5,635 bases of DNA, from positions 1-5,635 of the forward strand of contig SBGI01000218.1 of NCBI GenBank assembly GCA_006227015.1, written 5' to 3'. Below, piece after piece: positions 1 through 5,635 of the stretch. Below the pieces are notes generated by a model that had not been told where the DNA came from, searched no databases, and saw only the letters and a list, made by a program, of their open reading frames with translations. The translations under genes and the position numbers were made by a program. The stretch is from Gammaproteobacteria bacterium (GTDB taxonomy: Bacteria; Pseudomonadota; Gammaproteobacteria; Pseudomonadales; Porticoccaceae). Positions within the stretch are counted from its first letter, which is position 1; the number at the start of each line of letters is the position of its first letter.

Positions 1-1491
1 ATTGTTCATATCCTGCCTTTCTTTCCCTACAGTTCCGATGACGGTTTTGCCGTCATGGAATACACCCAGGTTGGCGACCTGTTTGGTGAGTGGAGTGATA
101 TTCAGACAATATCGAACAGCTTCAAGCTCATGTCAGACCTGGTGATTAACCACTGTTCTGCCCGAAGCCGCTGGTTTGAACAACTGCGGCAGGGTGAAGT
201 CCCGGGTAAGGATTACTTTATCAGCGTGTCCCCTGAACTGGATCTCTCCGAGGTGGTTCGCCCACGTACCAGTCCTCTGTTGAGGGAGGTCCACACTCCG
301 GAGGGAACGGAACATATCTGGTGCACCTTCAGCCACGACCAACCCGATCTGAATTTTGCCAATACGGATGTGCTGCTGGAGTTCACCCGAATTATCCGGC
401 TTTACCTCGACTTCGGTGTGAAGATATTCCGACTGGATGCCATCGCCTTTCTCTGGAAGGAGTTGGGCACCAGCTGCATCAATCTCCCGCAGACCCATGA
501 AATTGTTCGTCTGCTAAGGACACTGATCGAGCACCATTCACCGGATGCCATCATCATCACCGAGACCAATATTCCGGTGCGGGAAAACCTGACCTACTTC
601 GGTAACGCCAACGAAGCGCATATGATCTACAACTTTTCGTTACCGCCCCTGCTGTTGCACACGCTGGTCAGCGGTGACTGCCATTACCTGAAAACCTGGA
701 TCATGAGCATGCCCCAGGCCATCCCCGGCACGGCCTACCTGAATTTTATCGCCTCCCACGATGGCATCGGGCTAAGGCCGGCTGAAGGATTGCTGGAAGA
801 CAGCGAGATTGATGAACTGATCAGCGCCATGGAAGATTTTGGCGGTTATATTTCCTGGCGAGCATTGGCAGATAACGTCAATCGTCCCTACGAGATCAAT
901 ATCAGCCTGTTTGATGCTATGCAGGGCACCCTGGCTAATGGCCCGGATCAGTGGCAGGAACGGCGCTTTATCTGTGCCCACGCCATCATGCTGGCATTGG
1001 AGGGAATTCCCGCATTCTATATCCACAGCTTGCTGGCCACCCGCAATGATTATGAAAAGCTGCAGAATACCAACAACAACCGCGCCATCAACCGCCACAA
1101 TTGGGACGTGGACGAATTGCTGGAGAAATTGGGAGGAGACAGCCACCACGGACGTATTTACCAGGCCTTGAAACAGCTAATCGCCATTCGCCGTCAGCAG
1201 CCAGCCTTTCACCCCAACGCCTATCAGACCGTATTGCATCTCGGCGATTCCATTTTTGCCTTCTGGCGGGAGAACCATGAGCACCTGCAGGACCATGTTC
1301 GCCGACAGAGCCTGTTTTCCCTCAGCAATATCACTGATCAGCCACAGGAGGTCATCGTGGCAGATATCAACCTTACCCCTCCGGGCCGCTGGCGCGACCT
1401 GATCTCTGGCCAGGAGGTCGACAGCAGTGATCCAGAAGCGAAAATTGAGCTGAGTCCGTATCAGACTATTTGGCTCGATTCACTAGAATAA
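1..1491 (+). CDS. GH13 subfamily 18 sugar phosphorylase, 5'-truncated by window edge
   Basis: The reading frame is open from base 1, so the Met at base 55 is internal and the true start lies upstream. 496 residues are visible; the family usually has roughly 480-600, so part of the N-terminal barrel is probably missing. Numbering from the Met at base 55, GH13 signatures are DLVINH (28-33), the nucleophile Asp128 in FRLDA, the acid/base Glu170 in ITETN and the transition-state stabiliser Asp236 in SHDG. The block [14 protein letters not shown] (181-194) and a final beta-domain ending in SPYQTIWL support subfamily 18. These cytoplasmic enzymes reversibly phosphorolyse a glucoside, releasing glucose 1-phosphate. 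After SHDGIG comes LRPAEGLL; I recall sucrose phosphorylases having a VVDVKDLL-like sequence there. The RP-x-EG type resembles sucrose-6-phosphate, glucosylglycerate and glucosylglycerol phosphorylases, so plain sucrose is less likely. The exact acceptor is not resolved. All catalytic residues are intact and no frameshift is seen. Its 3' end overlaps the convergent transporter gene. Confidence 0.9.
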   Translation: MVHILPFFPYSSDDGFAVMEYTQVGDLFGEWSDIQTISNSFKLMSDLVINHCSARSRWFEQLRQGEVPGKDYFISVSPELDLSEVVRPRTSPLLREVHTPEGTEHIWCTFSHDQPDLNFANTDVLLEFTRIIRLYLDFGVKIFRLDAIAFLWKELGTSCINLPQTHEIVRLLRTLIEHHSPDAIIITETNIPVRENLTYFGNANEAHMIYNFSLPPLLLHTLVSGDCHYLKTWIMSMPQAIPGTAYLNFIASHDGIGLRPAEGLLEDSEIDELISAMEDFGGYISWRALADNVNRPYEINISLFDAMQGTLANGPDQWQERRFICAHAIMLALEGIPAFYIHSLLATRNDYEKLQNTNNNRAINRHNWDVDELLEKLGGDSHHGRIYQALKQLIAIRRQQPAFHPNAYQTVLHLGDSIFAFWRENHEHLQDHVRRQSLFSLSNITDQPQEVIVADINLTPPGRWRDLISGQEVDSSDPEAKIELSPYQTIWLDSLE

Positions 1492-3236
1492 CTGTCAATA
1501 GCCGCGCCACCCTGAGCGTCAGGAACATTAACCAGTGCTTCGGCCAGGGTTGGGAATACCCGGCAATGAACGCCGTCAGGACTGAAACCCGCCCTGGACA
1601 AAGTCTTCAATGGCTGAAACTGTAAATCCGCCAGATATACCGTGGTACCTGCGTTCTTGCAGGTCTCAAGAAATTTATACAATTCTGCAACGCCACCTGA
1701 ATCGAGAATCGATACACCGTCGAGATACAACACCACGCCCTCTCGATCTGTACACTGCTGTGCCAATTCGGCAAATAGGCGCTCAGCTGCAGCAAAGAAC
1801 AGCGGGCCATTTATTTTCAATACCGACCAGCACTCCGGAATAGCACGGTCCACTACCTTGCTGTTACGGCTAATATCACTGACCCTGGTCATCTCCGCGA
1901 TCTCTTTCATGAAAAGTAGGGATGCCAGCACAATGCCCGTGGAAATAGCAATCACCATATCGAACAACACAGTCAGGGAGAAACACACCAGGAACACGGC
2001 AATATCGCTGCGTGGCGCAGTTTTCAGCAAATGTACAATGCGAGGTGCTTCGCTCATTTTCCAGGCCACGACCAGCAGCAATGCCGCCATACTGGCCATG
2101 GGCAGGTAGGCCAGCAACGGCGCCATAAACAGCAATGCCGACAAAACCACCAGAGCATGTATTACTGCAGCAATCGGTGTTTTTGCCCCCGCCCGCAAGT
2201 TGGCTGCCGAACGGGCAATAGCCGCAGTTGCAGTAATACCGCCAAAAAAGGGTGCGATGATATTGCCGAGTCCCTGTCCTAGCAGTTCACTGTTAGCACT
2301 GTGTTTGGTACCTGTGGAGCGATCCAGCACCACTGCACACAACAGCGATTCAATCGCTCCCAGCATTGCAATGGCAAATCCGGCTGTGAGCAGATCCTGG
2401 GCCACCCGCCAATCCAGTTGTAACGCTGCTTCACCGGGTTGATTACGCAACCAGGGCCATTGCAAATCCGGTACTACCGGGGGAATGCCGTCTCCTGCGA
2501 CACCATCGGCAAGTACGTAGTGAAAGGTGGAACCGATGGTTGCGACATCTGCTCCAGCTTCATTAATCAGATACGTTGCCACACCCCCGACAACAACTGC
2601 AGGGAGATGCGGTGGCACGAACGTTTTCAGCCGTGGCCACAACAACATCATTGCCAAAGTAAGAAGCCCCACCAGCAGCGACCACTGCGAAAACCCCGGG
2701 GCTGCCTGGAATAGTGCCGCCACCTTGTCAGTGAAGTGAGCGGGCATGATAATTTCCTGTAGTCCTAATAGATCTTTGAACTGTAAGGTGGCAATTACCA
2801 CGGCGATACCGCCGGTAAATCCCAATGTCACCGGCTCGGGGATATATTCGATATAGCGTCCCAAGCGCAACAGGGCCATAATTACCATCATGCAGCCGGC
2901 AATGACCGAGGCCACCAGAAGCCCGGAAAGACCATATTGCTGGGCAACAGGATAAAGAATAACTACAAATGCAGCAGTTGGACCGGAAACGCTGAAACGC
3001 GAACCACCGGCCAGGGGGATAATCAATCCGGCCACAATAGCGGTATACAGACCGTACTGAGGAGCTACACCACTGGCAATTGCTAGCGCCATCGCCAGAG
3101 GAATAGCAATGACACCAACGGTGATACCAGCAAGGGCATCGCTAAGAAGGTGGGTTTTGGTATAAGGTTCGGTAGACAGGGCCGTTCTAAGGCCATGACC
3201 GAGTTTAAGGGAGAACAGATGCGCCCGATGAGCCAT
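1461..3236 (-). CDS. dauA: SulP-family anion transporter with C-terminal STAS domain, DauA-like
   Basis: This 591-residue inner-membrane protein carries the SulP signature around residues 57-90 ([11 protein letters not shown], then [14 protein letters not shown]). Many hydrophobic segments run to about residue 445, followed by a STAS domain at about 470-570. Blocks such as [16 protein letters not shown] (290-305), [20 protein letters not shown] (320-339) and [13 protein letters not shown] (420-432) match, from memory, E. coli DauA (YchM; about 560 aa), an aerobic C4-dicarboxylate (succinate) transporter. Related SulP proteins move sulfate or bicarbonate, so the substrate is inferred. The STAS domain has LDSGG with Ser513 where phosphorylatable STAS proteins carry Ser; I recall DauA having LDAGG. 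About 20 residues extend past the usual STAS end, and the last ones are encoded in the overlap with the convergent phosphorylase gene. ATG at 3234-3236 is the first start after an in-frame stop and gives the family N-terminus, although no strong Shine-Dalgarno precedes it. The gene is divergent from the RHH gene. Confidence 0.93.
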   Translation of the reverse strand: MAHRAHLFSLKLGHGLRTALSTEPYTKTHLLSDALAGITVGVIAIPLAMALAIASGVAPQYGLYTAIVAGLIIPLAGGSRFSVSGPTAAFVVILYPVAQQYGLSGLLVASVIAGCMMVIMALLRLGRYIEYIPEPVTLGFTGGIAVVIATLQFKDLLGLQEIIMPAHFTDKVAALFQAAPGFSQWSLLVGLLTLAMMLLWPRLKTFVPPHLPAVVVGGVATYLINEAGADVATIGSTFHYVLADGVAGDGIPPVVPDLQWPWLRNQPGEAALQLDWRVAQDLLTAGFAIAMLGAIESLLCAVVLDRSTGTKHSANSELLGQGLGNIIAPFFGGITATAAIARSAANLRAGAKTPIAAVIHALVVLSALLFMAPLLAYLPMASMAALLLVVAWKMSEAPRIVHLLKTAPRSDIAVFLVCFSLTVLFDMVIAISTGIVLASLLFMKEIAEMTRVSDISRNSKVVDRAIPECWSVLKINGPLFFAAAERLFAELAQQCTDREGVVLYLDGVSILDSGGVAELYKFLETCKNAGTTVYLADLQFQPLKTLSRAGFSPDGVHCRVFPTLAEALVNVPDAQGGAAIDSYSSESSQIV

Positions 3237-3259
3237 TTTGATTATGTCGCCTGGGTGAA

Positions 3260-3288
3260 ATTAGGGGTTGAGATTCACACGCAGACAA
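3260..3288 (-). promoter_or_regulatory. Candidate sigma-70 promoter for the dauA-like gene
   Basis: On the minus strand TTGTCT (3288-3283, 4 of 6 to TTGACA) and CCTAAT (3265-3260, 4 of 6 to TATAAT) are separated by exactly 17 bp. The -10 box lies about 23 bp ahead of the ATG, leaving a short leader. One copy of TGAGATT (plus strand 3269-3275) lies in the spacer. The match is modest and rests on inspection alone. Confidence 0.35.
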
Positions 3289-3309
3289 ACTAGCATCTCA
3301 CCTGAGATT
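3269..3309. repeat. TGAGAT half-site cluster (direct plus inverted copies)
   Basis: TGAGATT occurs on the plus strand at 3269-3275 and again at 3303-3309, 34 bp apart start to start. An inverted copy, ATCTCA at 3295-3300, forms with the second a perfect 6+2+6 inverted repeat (3295-3308, spacer CC). The first copy sits in the spacer of the proposed dauA promoter and the inverted pair lies just upstream of its -35 box, so a regulator-binding site for the transporter gene is plausible. The binding protein is unknown. Confidence 0.4.
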
Positions 3310-3311
3310 AA

Positions 3312-3341
3312 TTCAATGTTAATTTTATTAACATTTACAAT
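3312..3341 (+). promoter_or_regulatory. Candidate promoter of the ribbon-helix-helix gene
   Basis: TACAAT at 3336-3341 matches the -10 consensus at 5 of 6. A weak -35 (TTCAAT, 3312-3317, 3 of 6) lies 18 bp upstream. Transcription would start near 3348 and give a leader of under 20 nt. GGTGGA at 3351-3356, 8 nt before the ATG at 3365, is the probable ribosome-binding site. The 21-bp palindrome overlaps the -35 box and fills the spacer, as expected of a repressed promoter. Confidence 0.5.
3315..3335. promoter_or_regulatory. Perfect 9+3+9 inverted repeat, candidate operator
   Basis: AATGTTAAT (3315-3323), spacer TTT, and ATTAACATT (3327-3335) form a perfect inverted repeat. It ends one base before the -10 box of the RHH gene and begins about 50 bp before its start codon. 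Ribbon-helix-helix proteins often repress their own promoters by binding symmetric sites overlapping the core promoter, so this is the obvious target for the adjacent gene product. The assignment is inferred from position. A terminator role is unlikely because the arms are AT-only in most positions and no U-tract follows in a useful place. Confidence 0.55.
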
Positions 3342-3364
3342 AAAGAGAGTGGTGGAACACACCT

Positions 3365-3565
3365 ATGGAAAACCGTACAGCCCGATTAACGTTACTGATT
3401 GACCCTAAGAAGAAGGCAACCTTTGAGAGGCTTTGTTCGCAGGAAGATGTTACACCATCCCAAAAGGTTCGTCAGCTCATCCGTGAATATATAGAGCACA
3501 ATGTCGGCCCCAACTGGCGTGAAGAAGTGTTTGGTCCTGAGGACGAGGAGGAGGAGCAGGAATAA
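3365..3565 (+). CDS. Small ribbon-helix-helix (CopG/Arc-type) DNA-binding protein
   Basis: This 66-residue protein has the full RHH layout: a basic N-terminal strand (RTARLTLLI, residues 4-12) that would pair with a second subunit and enter the DNA major groove, helix 1 (about 14-27, DPKKKATFERLCSQE) and helix 2 starting at the TPSQ turn (about 30-46, KVRQLIREYIEHN). A strongly acidic tail follows (residues 59-66, EDEEEEQE), which is not part of the fold. Length and layout fit a dimeric repressor or an antitoxin-like regulator. No toxin-like gene follows on the same strand; the next gene is convergent, its stop 14 bp away, so a toxin-antitoxin operon is not supported. A palindrome in its promoter suggests autorepression, and the divergent transporter gene could be a second target. 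The target genes are not known. Confidence 0.8.
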   Translation: MENRTARLTLLIDPKKKATFERLCSQEDVTPSQKVRQLIREYIEHNVGPNWREEVFGPEDEEEEQE

Positions 3566-3579
3566 AATTCTGCCTGGAA

Positions 3580-3903
3580 TTACTCGATTTCTTCGGTAAA
3601 CGGCGTCCCGGTAAGATCAAGCACAATTTCCTTCTTGCAGGTCAGAATCGTCACCTGATTTTCATTGGTCCAATCTATACTTACCAGGTCATCCATAAGT
3701 TCATCATCAAGGGCCTCGGCCTGATTATTTTCCCCGTAAGCTGTCACTTCTGGAAATACAATACGCAGAGAGGGTTCCTCGTCAGAAGGGTCGTCCAGGC
3801 ACTCGATAAACAGCATCCGAACATCAATATCGTAGACCAGGTTATAGATGTACGGAGAACAATCGCCTAGCAGTTCCGAAAACAGTGACATAGGGCTTTC
3901 CAT
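3580..3903 (-). CDS. Hypothetical acidic protein, 107 aa
   Basis: I do not recognise this protein. By my count it has 26 Asp/Glu against 4 Lys/Arg, so it is very acidic. The N-terminus (about 5-35) alternates hydrophobic and polar residues, followed by an acidic stretch (CLDDPSDEEPS), another acidic cluster (EALDDELMDD, about 67-76) and a probable beta-rich end (NQVTILTCKKEIVLDLTG). There is no signal peptide and no membrane segment, so it is probably cytoplasmic. Three Cys occur (near 15, 35 and 92) but no metal-binding pattern. It lies 43 bp downstream of the cardiolipin synthase on the same strand and may be the last gene of that operon. The start is uncertain: ATG at 3903 has a poor ribosome site, whereas the in-frame ATG at 3891 (Met5) follows GGAAAG and would give 103 residues. 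The orderly composition and codon use suggest a real gene. Confidence 0.7.
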   Translation of the reverse strand: MESPMSLFSELLGDCSPYIYNLVYDIDVRMLFIECLDDPSDEEPSLRIVFPEVTAYGENNQAEALDDELMDDLVSIDWTNENQVTILTCKKEIVLDLTGTPFTEEIE

Positions 3904-3946
3904 CCAAATTGGCTGAGTCGCTATCGTACTCTATTTTTTTGCACAA

Positions 3947-5422
3947 CTACTGAATTGGCGAAAATAATTGTGCCAGCTTGACCGTCGCCCTGAACAGTAA
4001 ACTGCGATGTTCCAGTTCAGCCGCACTCAACTCCTCGCAACAGAGAAAATCGTTTTCCAGCATCTGTTCCACCTGCCCTGCAAACACCTTGTCTCTGACC
4101 ATGATGGTGATTTCAAAATTTAACTGAAAGGAGCGGTTATCAAAATTGGCAGTGCCCACATAGGCCCGATCATCATCTACCAGCACAACCTTTTGATGCA
4201 AAAATCCCTCCCGGTACTGGTAAGCCTTAATGCCAGAGAAACGCAGACCCATAAGCACAGCATAGGACGATAATTGTACTGTGCGGTTGTCCGTTATCCC
4301 GGGCAACATTAGCTTTACGTCGACCCCTCTGAGCACAGCCAATTTCAGAGCCTTGATAATGGACTCATCAGGCACAAAATAAGGGCTGACTATCCACAGG
4401 CGCCGATTGGCACTGTTAATCGCATGCAGGAACATCAGCTGGCAGGATTCCTGTAGATCAGCGGGCCCTGTGGGTAACACCAACACCCGCTTGTCGCTAT
4501 CAACCCCGGCCGGATGCCAGTTCATTGCCGGAACCTCACCGGTGGCCCAGTGCCAATCTTCCATAAATGACAATTGAACGCCCTGCACAGCCGGGCCTTT
4601 TAGTTTTAGGTGGGTATCACGCCAGGGCGAGAGGCGACGATGGGCGTTGCAGTACTCATCACCGATATTGGCTCCGCCCACATAGGCTTCATGCCCATCC
4701 ACCACCACAATCTTGCGGTGATTGCGGAAATTCACCTGAAAGCGGCGACGCCGAAACCAACGCCAAGTGTGAAACGACTCAATATCAATACCCGACTCAC
4801 GGCAACGCCTCAAAAAGCGGCGCGTAAGGCTGAAGCTGCCAATGGCATCATACAAAAAATAGACCCTGACCCCCTGCTGCGCTTTTGTGGCCAGCCGCTC
4901 CAGAAGTTTTCTTCCCAAGCGGTCGTCGCGAACAATGTAAAACTGTACCAGGATGTAATCTTCTGCCCGATCTATGGCAGAAAAAATTTCCTGAAAAATC
5001 CGTTCTCCATTGATCAACAGGTTGACCTGATTACCCTGGGTGAAAGGCATCAGGGCCAGCTTTTCCAGTAGCTGCATACCCGCGGGTAATTCGCCGGACA
5101 AGCTGAAGTGTTGAGACATTTCTGCCAGTAAACGCTGGGCTATACGCTGGATTTCCAGGTCACCCTTGCGCCGCGCCTCCACGTAGCCATAAAAGCGCCG
5201 CTGTCCAAACAACAGATAAATAGGCACCACCAGTGGAGGAAGAAATACCAGCCCCAACGCCCAGGCGATAGCCCCCTGAGAGGTGCGGGATTTAAAAATG
5301 GACTCCAGAGCAAAGAAAATGCCGATGATTTCCATCAGCACATACAGCAATAACCAGAACTCCGACAACTGCTCCAGACCAGAGGAAAGGCTCTGCACTG
5401 CGTCCAGATACCAGTGGTTCAC
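3947..5422 (-). CDS. cls: Cardiolipin synthase, ClsA-type, two HKD motifs
   Basis: The 491-residue product belongs to the phospholipase D superfamily and is close to the usual ClsA length (about 486 in E. coli). Two N-terminal hydrophobic segments (about 21-41 and 49-72) anchor it in the inner membrane. Two catalytic HxKx4D motifs are complete: His235, Lys237, Asp242 (FRNHRKIVVVD) and His409, Lys411, Asp416 (FLHQKVVLVD), each followed by a G-x-A/T-N segment (GGANIGDEY, GTANFDNRSF). Bacterial ClsA enzymes make cardiolipin from two phosphatidylglycerols, releasing glycerol. ClsB and ClsC lack this two-segment N-terminus, which favours ClsA. The start is GTG (5420-5422), chosen because AAGGAA lies 9 nt upstream and the product begins at the expected point before the first membrane segment. 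It begins 3 bp after the stop of the channel gene, so cotranscription and coupling are likely. Cardiolipin often rises in stationary phase or osmotic stress, which would suit a channel neighbour, but that link is inferred. Confidence 0.93.
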   Translation of the reverse strand: MNHWYLDAVQSLSSGLEQLSEFWLLLYVLMEIIGIFFALESIFKSRTSQGAIAWALGLVFLPPLVVPIYLLFGQRRFYGYVEARRKGDLEIQRIAQRLLAEMSQHFSLSGELPAGMQLLEKLALMPFTQGNQVNLLINGERIFQEIFSAIDRAEDYILVQFYIVRDDRLGRKLLERLATKAQQGVRVYFLYDAIGSFSLTRRFLRRCRESGIDIESFHTWRWFRRRRFQVNFRNHRKIVVVDGHEAYVGGANIGDEYCNAHRRLSPWRDTHLKLKGPAVQGVQLSFMEDWHWATGEVPAMNWHPAGVDSDKRVLVLPTGPADLQESCQLMFLHAINSANRRLWIVSPYFVPDESIIKALKLAVLRGVDVKLMLPGITDNRTVQLSSYAVLMGLRFSGIKAYQYREGFLHQKVVLVDDDRAYVGTANFDNRSFQLNFEITIMVRDKVFAGQVEQMLENDFLCCEELSAAELEHRSLLFRATVKLAQLFSPIQ

Positions 5423-5425
5423 TCG

Positions 5426-5635
5426 CTAGAGTTCCTTGGTGGGAGGGTGACGTTCTTCCAACGTACCAAGGCTCGCGCCACACCACTTGCAATGTGTTGC
5501 ATCGCGGTCATGGCCGGCCTTGACACAATTTGGGCAGGGGTACAGTGACTTTTCCCGTTGAATTTCGTTGGCAAGTTCTGCCGTGATAATCCCGGTGGGA
5601 ATGGCAATTATGGAGTAACCGGTCAGCATCGCCAG
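5426..5635 (-). CDS. C-terminal part of a potassium-channel-like ion transport protein with zinc ribbon, 5'-truncated
   Basis: The frame is open to the window edge, so the Met at 5629 need not be the start; 69 residues are visible. The first 20 (MLTGYSIIAIPTGIITAEL after Leu-Ala) resemble the end of the pore-lining S6 helix of prokaryotic voltage-gated-type potassium channels, where a glycine hinge and an A-[IV]-P-[AT]-G-I motif are typical. A short charged linker leads to C34-P-N-C37, eleven residues, then C49-K-W-C52: a CxxC-x11-CxxC zinc-ribbon pattern, ending in a polar tail. I recall similar Cys-rich tails on bacterial ion transporter-family proteins. The selectivity filter and voltage sensor would lie upstream and cannot be checked, so ion selectivity is not shown here. 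The stop is 3 bp before the cls GTG. A standalone 67-residue protein starting at 5629 is the alternative, but the S6-like start of the visible part argues for a truncated larger gene. Confidence 0.72.
   Translation of the reverse strand: MAMLTGYSIIAIPTGIITAELANEIQREKSLYPCPNCVKAGHDRDATHCKWCGASLGTLEERHPPTKEL
5432..5437 (-). promoter_or_regulatory. Ribosome-binding site of cls inside the upstream gene
   Basis: AAGGAA on the minus strand, 9 nt ahead of the GTG start, supports that start over any internal ATG. It is also the coding sequence for Lys-Glu near the end of the upstream channel gene, so ribosomes finishing that gene would unmask or reinitiate at the site. Confidence 0.7.

Noticed and set aside
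133..1171. Open frames of 110-125 codons overlapping the phosphorylase gene in other frames
   Set aside because: The phosphorylase frame carries all family motifs; the others show none.
1610..2739. Several plus-strand open frames opposite the transporter
   Set aside because: They overlap one another and a conserved membrane protein gene, and their translations are low-complexity without motifs.
3566..3581. AATTC-TGCCTG-GAATT inverted repeat between the RHH and acidic-protein stops, as a bidirectional terminator
   Set aside because: The stem is only 5 bp, AT-rich, and no T-run follows on either strand.
3365..3903. RHH gene plus neighbouring 107-aa gene as a toxin-antitoxin module
   Set aside because: The genes are convergent rather than in one operon, and the 107-aa protein is very acidic and matches no toxin family I know.
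3914..3940. GAGT...ACTC stem followed by T7 on the plus strand, as a terminator for the RHH transcript
   Set aside because: The stem is 4 bp with a 9-nt loop, and it lies over 340 bp past the RHH stop; too weak to call.
4567..5071. Plus-strand open frames of 86 and 153 codons opposite cls
   Set aside because: They lie wholly antisense to a well-supported enzyme gene, have no recognisable domain and look like shadow frames.

Overview
The window looks like chromosomal DNA from a moderate-GC gammaproteobacterium, possibly a marine or osmolyte-using one. The basis is the DauA-type SulP transporter, which I recall as closely similar to the E. coli protein, the ClsA-type cardiolipin synthase, and a GH13_18 sugar phosphorylase of the kind linked to compatible solutes. 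The genus cannot be fixed from the sequence. I see no phage, transposon, CRISPR, rRNA or tRNA sequence. Coding density is high.

Layout. (1) Bases 1-1491, plus strand: a GH13 subfamily 18 sugar phosphorylase with its N-terminus cut off by the window edge. (2) Bases 1461-3236, minus strand: a complete SulP transporter with STAS domain (dauA-like), whose 3' end overlaps the phosphorylase 3' end by 31 bp. (3) Bases 3237-3364: the only real regulatory intergenic region, lying between two divergent genes. It holds a perfect 9+3+9 inverted repeat inside a plausible promoter and a separate cluster of TGAGAT half-sites. (4) Bases 3365-3565, plus strand: a 66-residue ribbon-helix-helix (CopG/Arc-type) protein with an acidic tail. 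(5) Bases 3580-3903, minus strand: an unrecognised, extremely acidic 107-residue protein. (6) Bases 3947-5422, minus strand: a two-HKD cardiolipin synthase starting at GTG. (7) Bases 5426-5635, minus strand: the C-terminal end of what looks like a voltage-gated-type potassium channel ending in a zinc-ribbon motif. Its N-terminus is outside the window.

How the genes relate. The channel and cardiolipin synthase are almost certainly cotranscribed: the gap is 3 bp and the Shine-Dalgarno for the second lies inside the first. The acidic protein follows 43 bp downstream on the same strand and may share the transcript. The channel and lipid synthase are both membrane functions, and with a compatible-solute phosphorylase and an organic-anion/SulP transporter nearby the region has a loose envelope/osmotic theme. 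That theme is inference from neighbourhood only. The most testable point is that the RHH protein probably represses its own promoter through the palindrome, and may also affect the divergent transporter gene.

No clearly novel multi-gene system is visible. The best candidates for new biology are the RHH protein with its operator, the unclassified acidic protein, and the zinc-ribbon channel tail.
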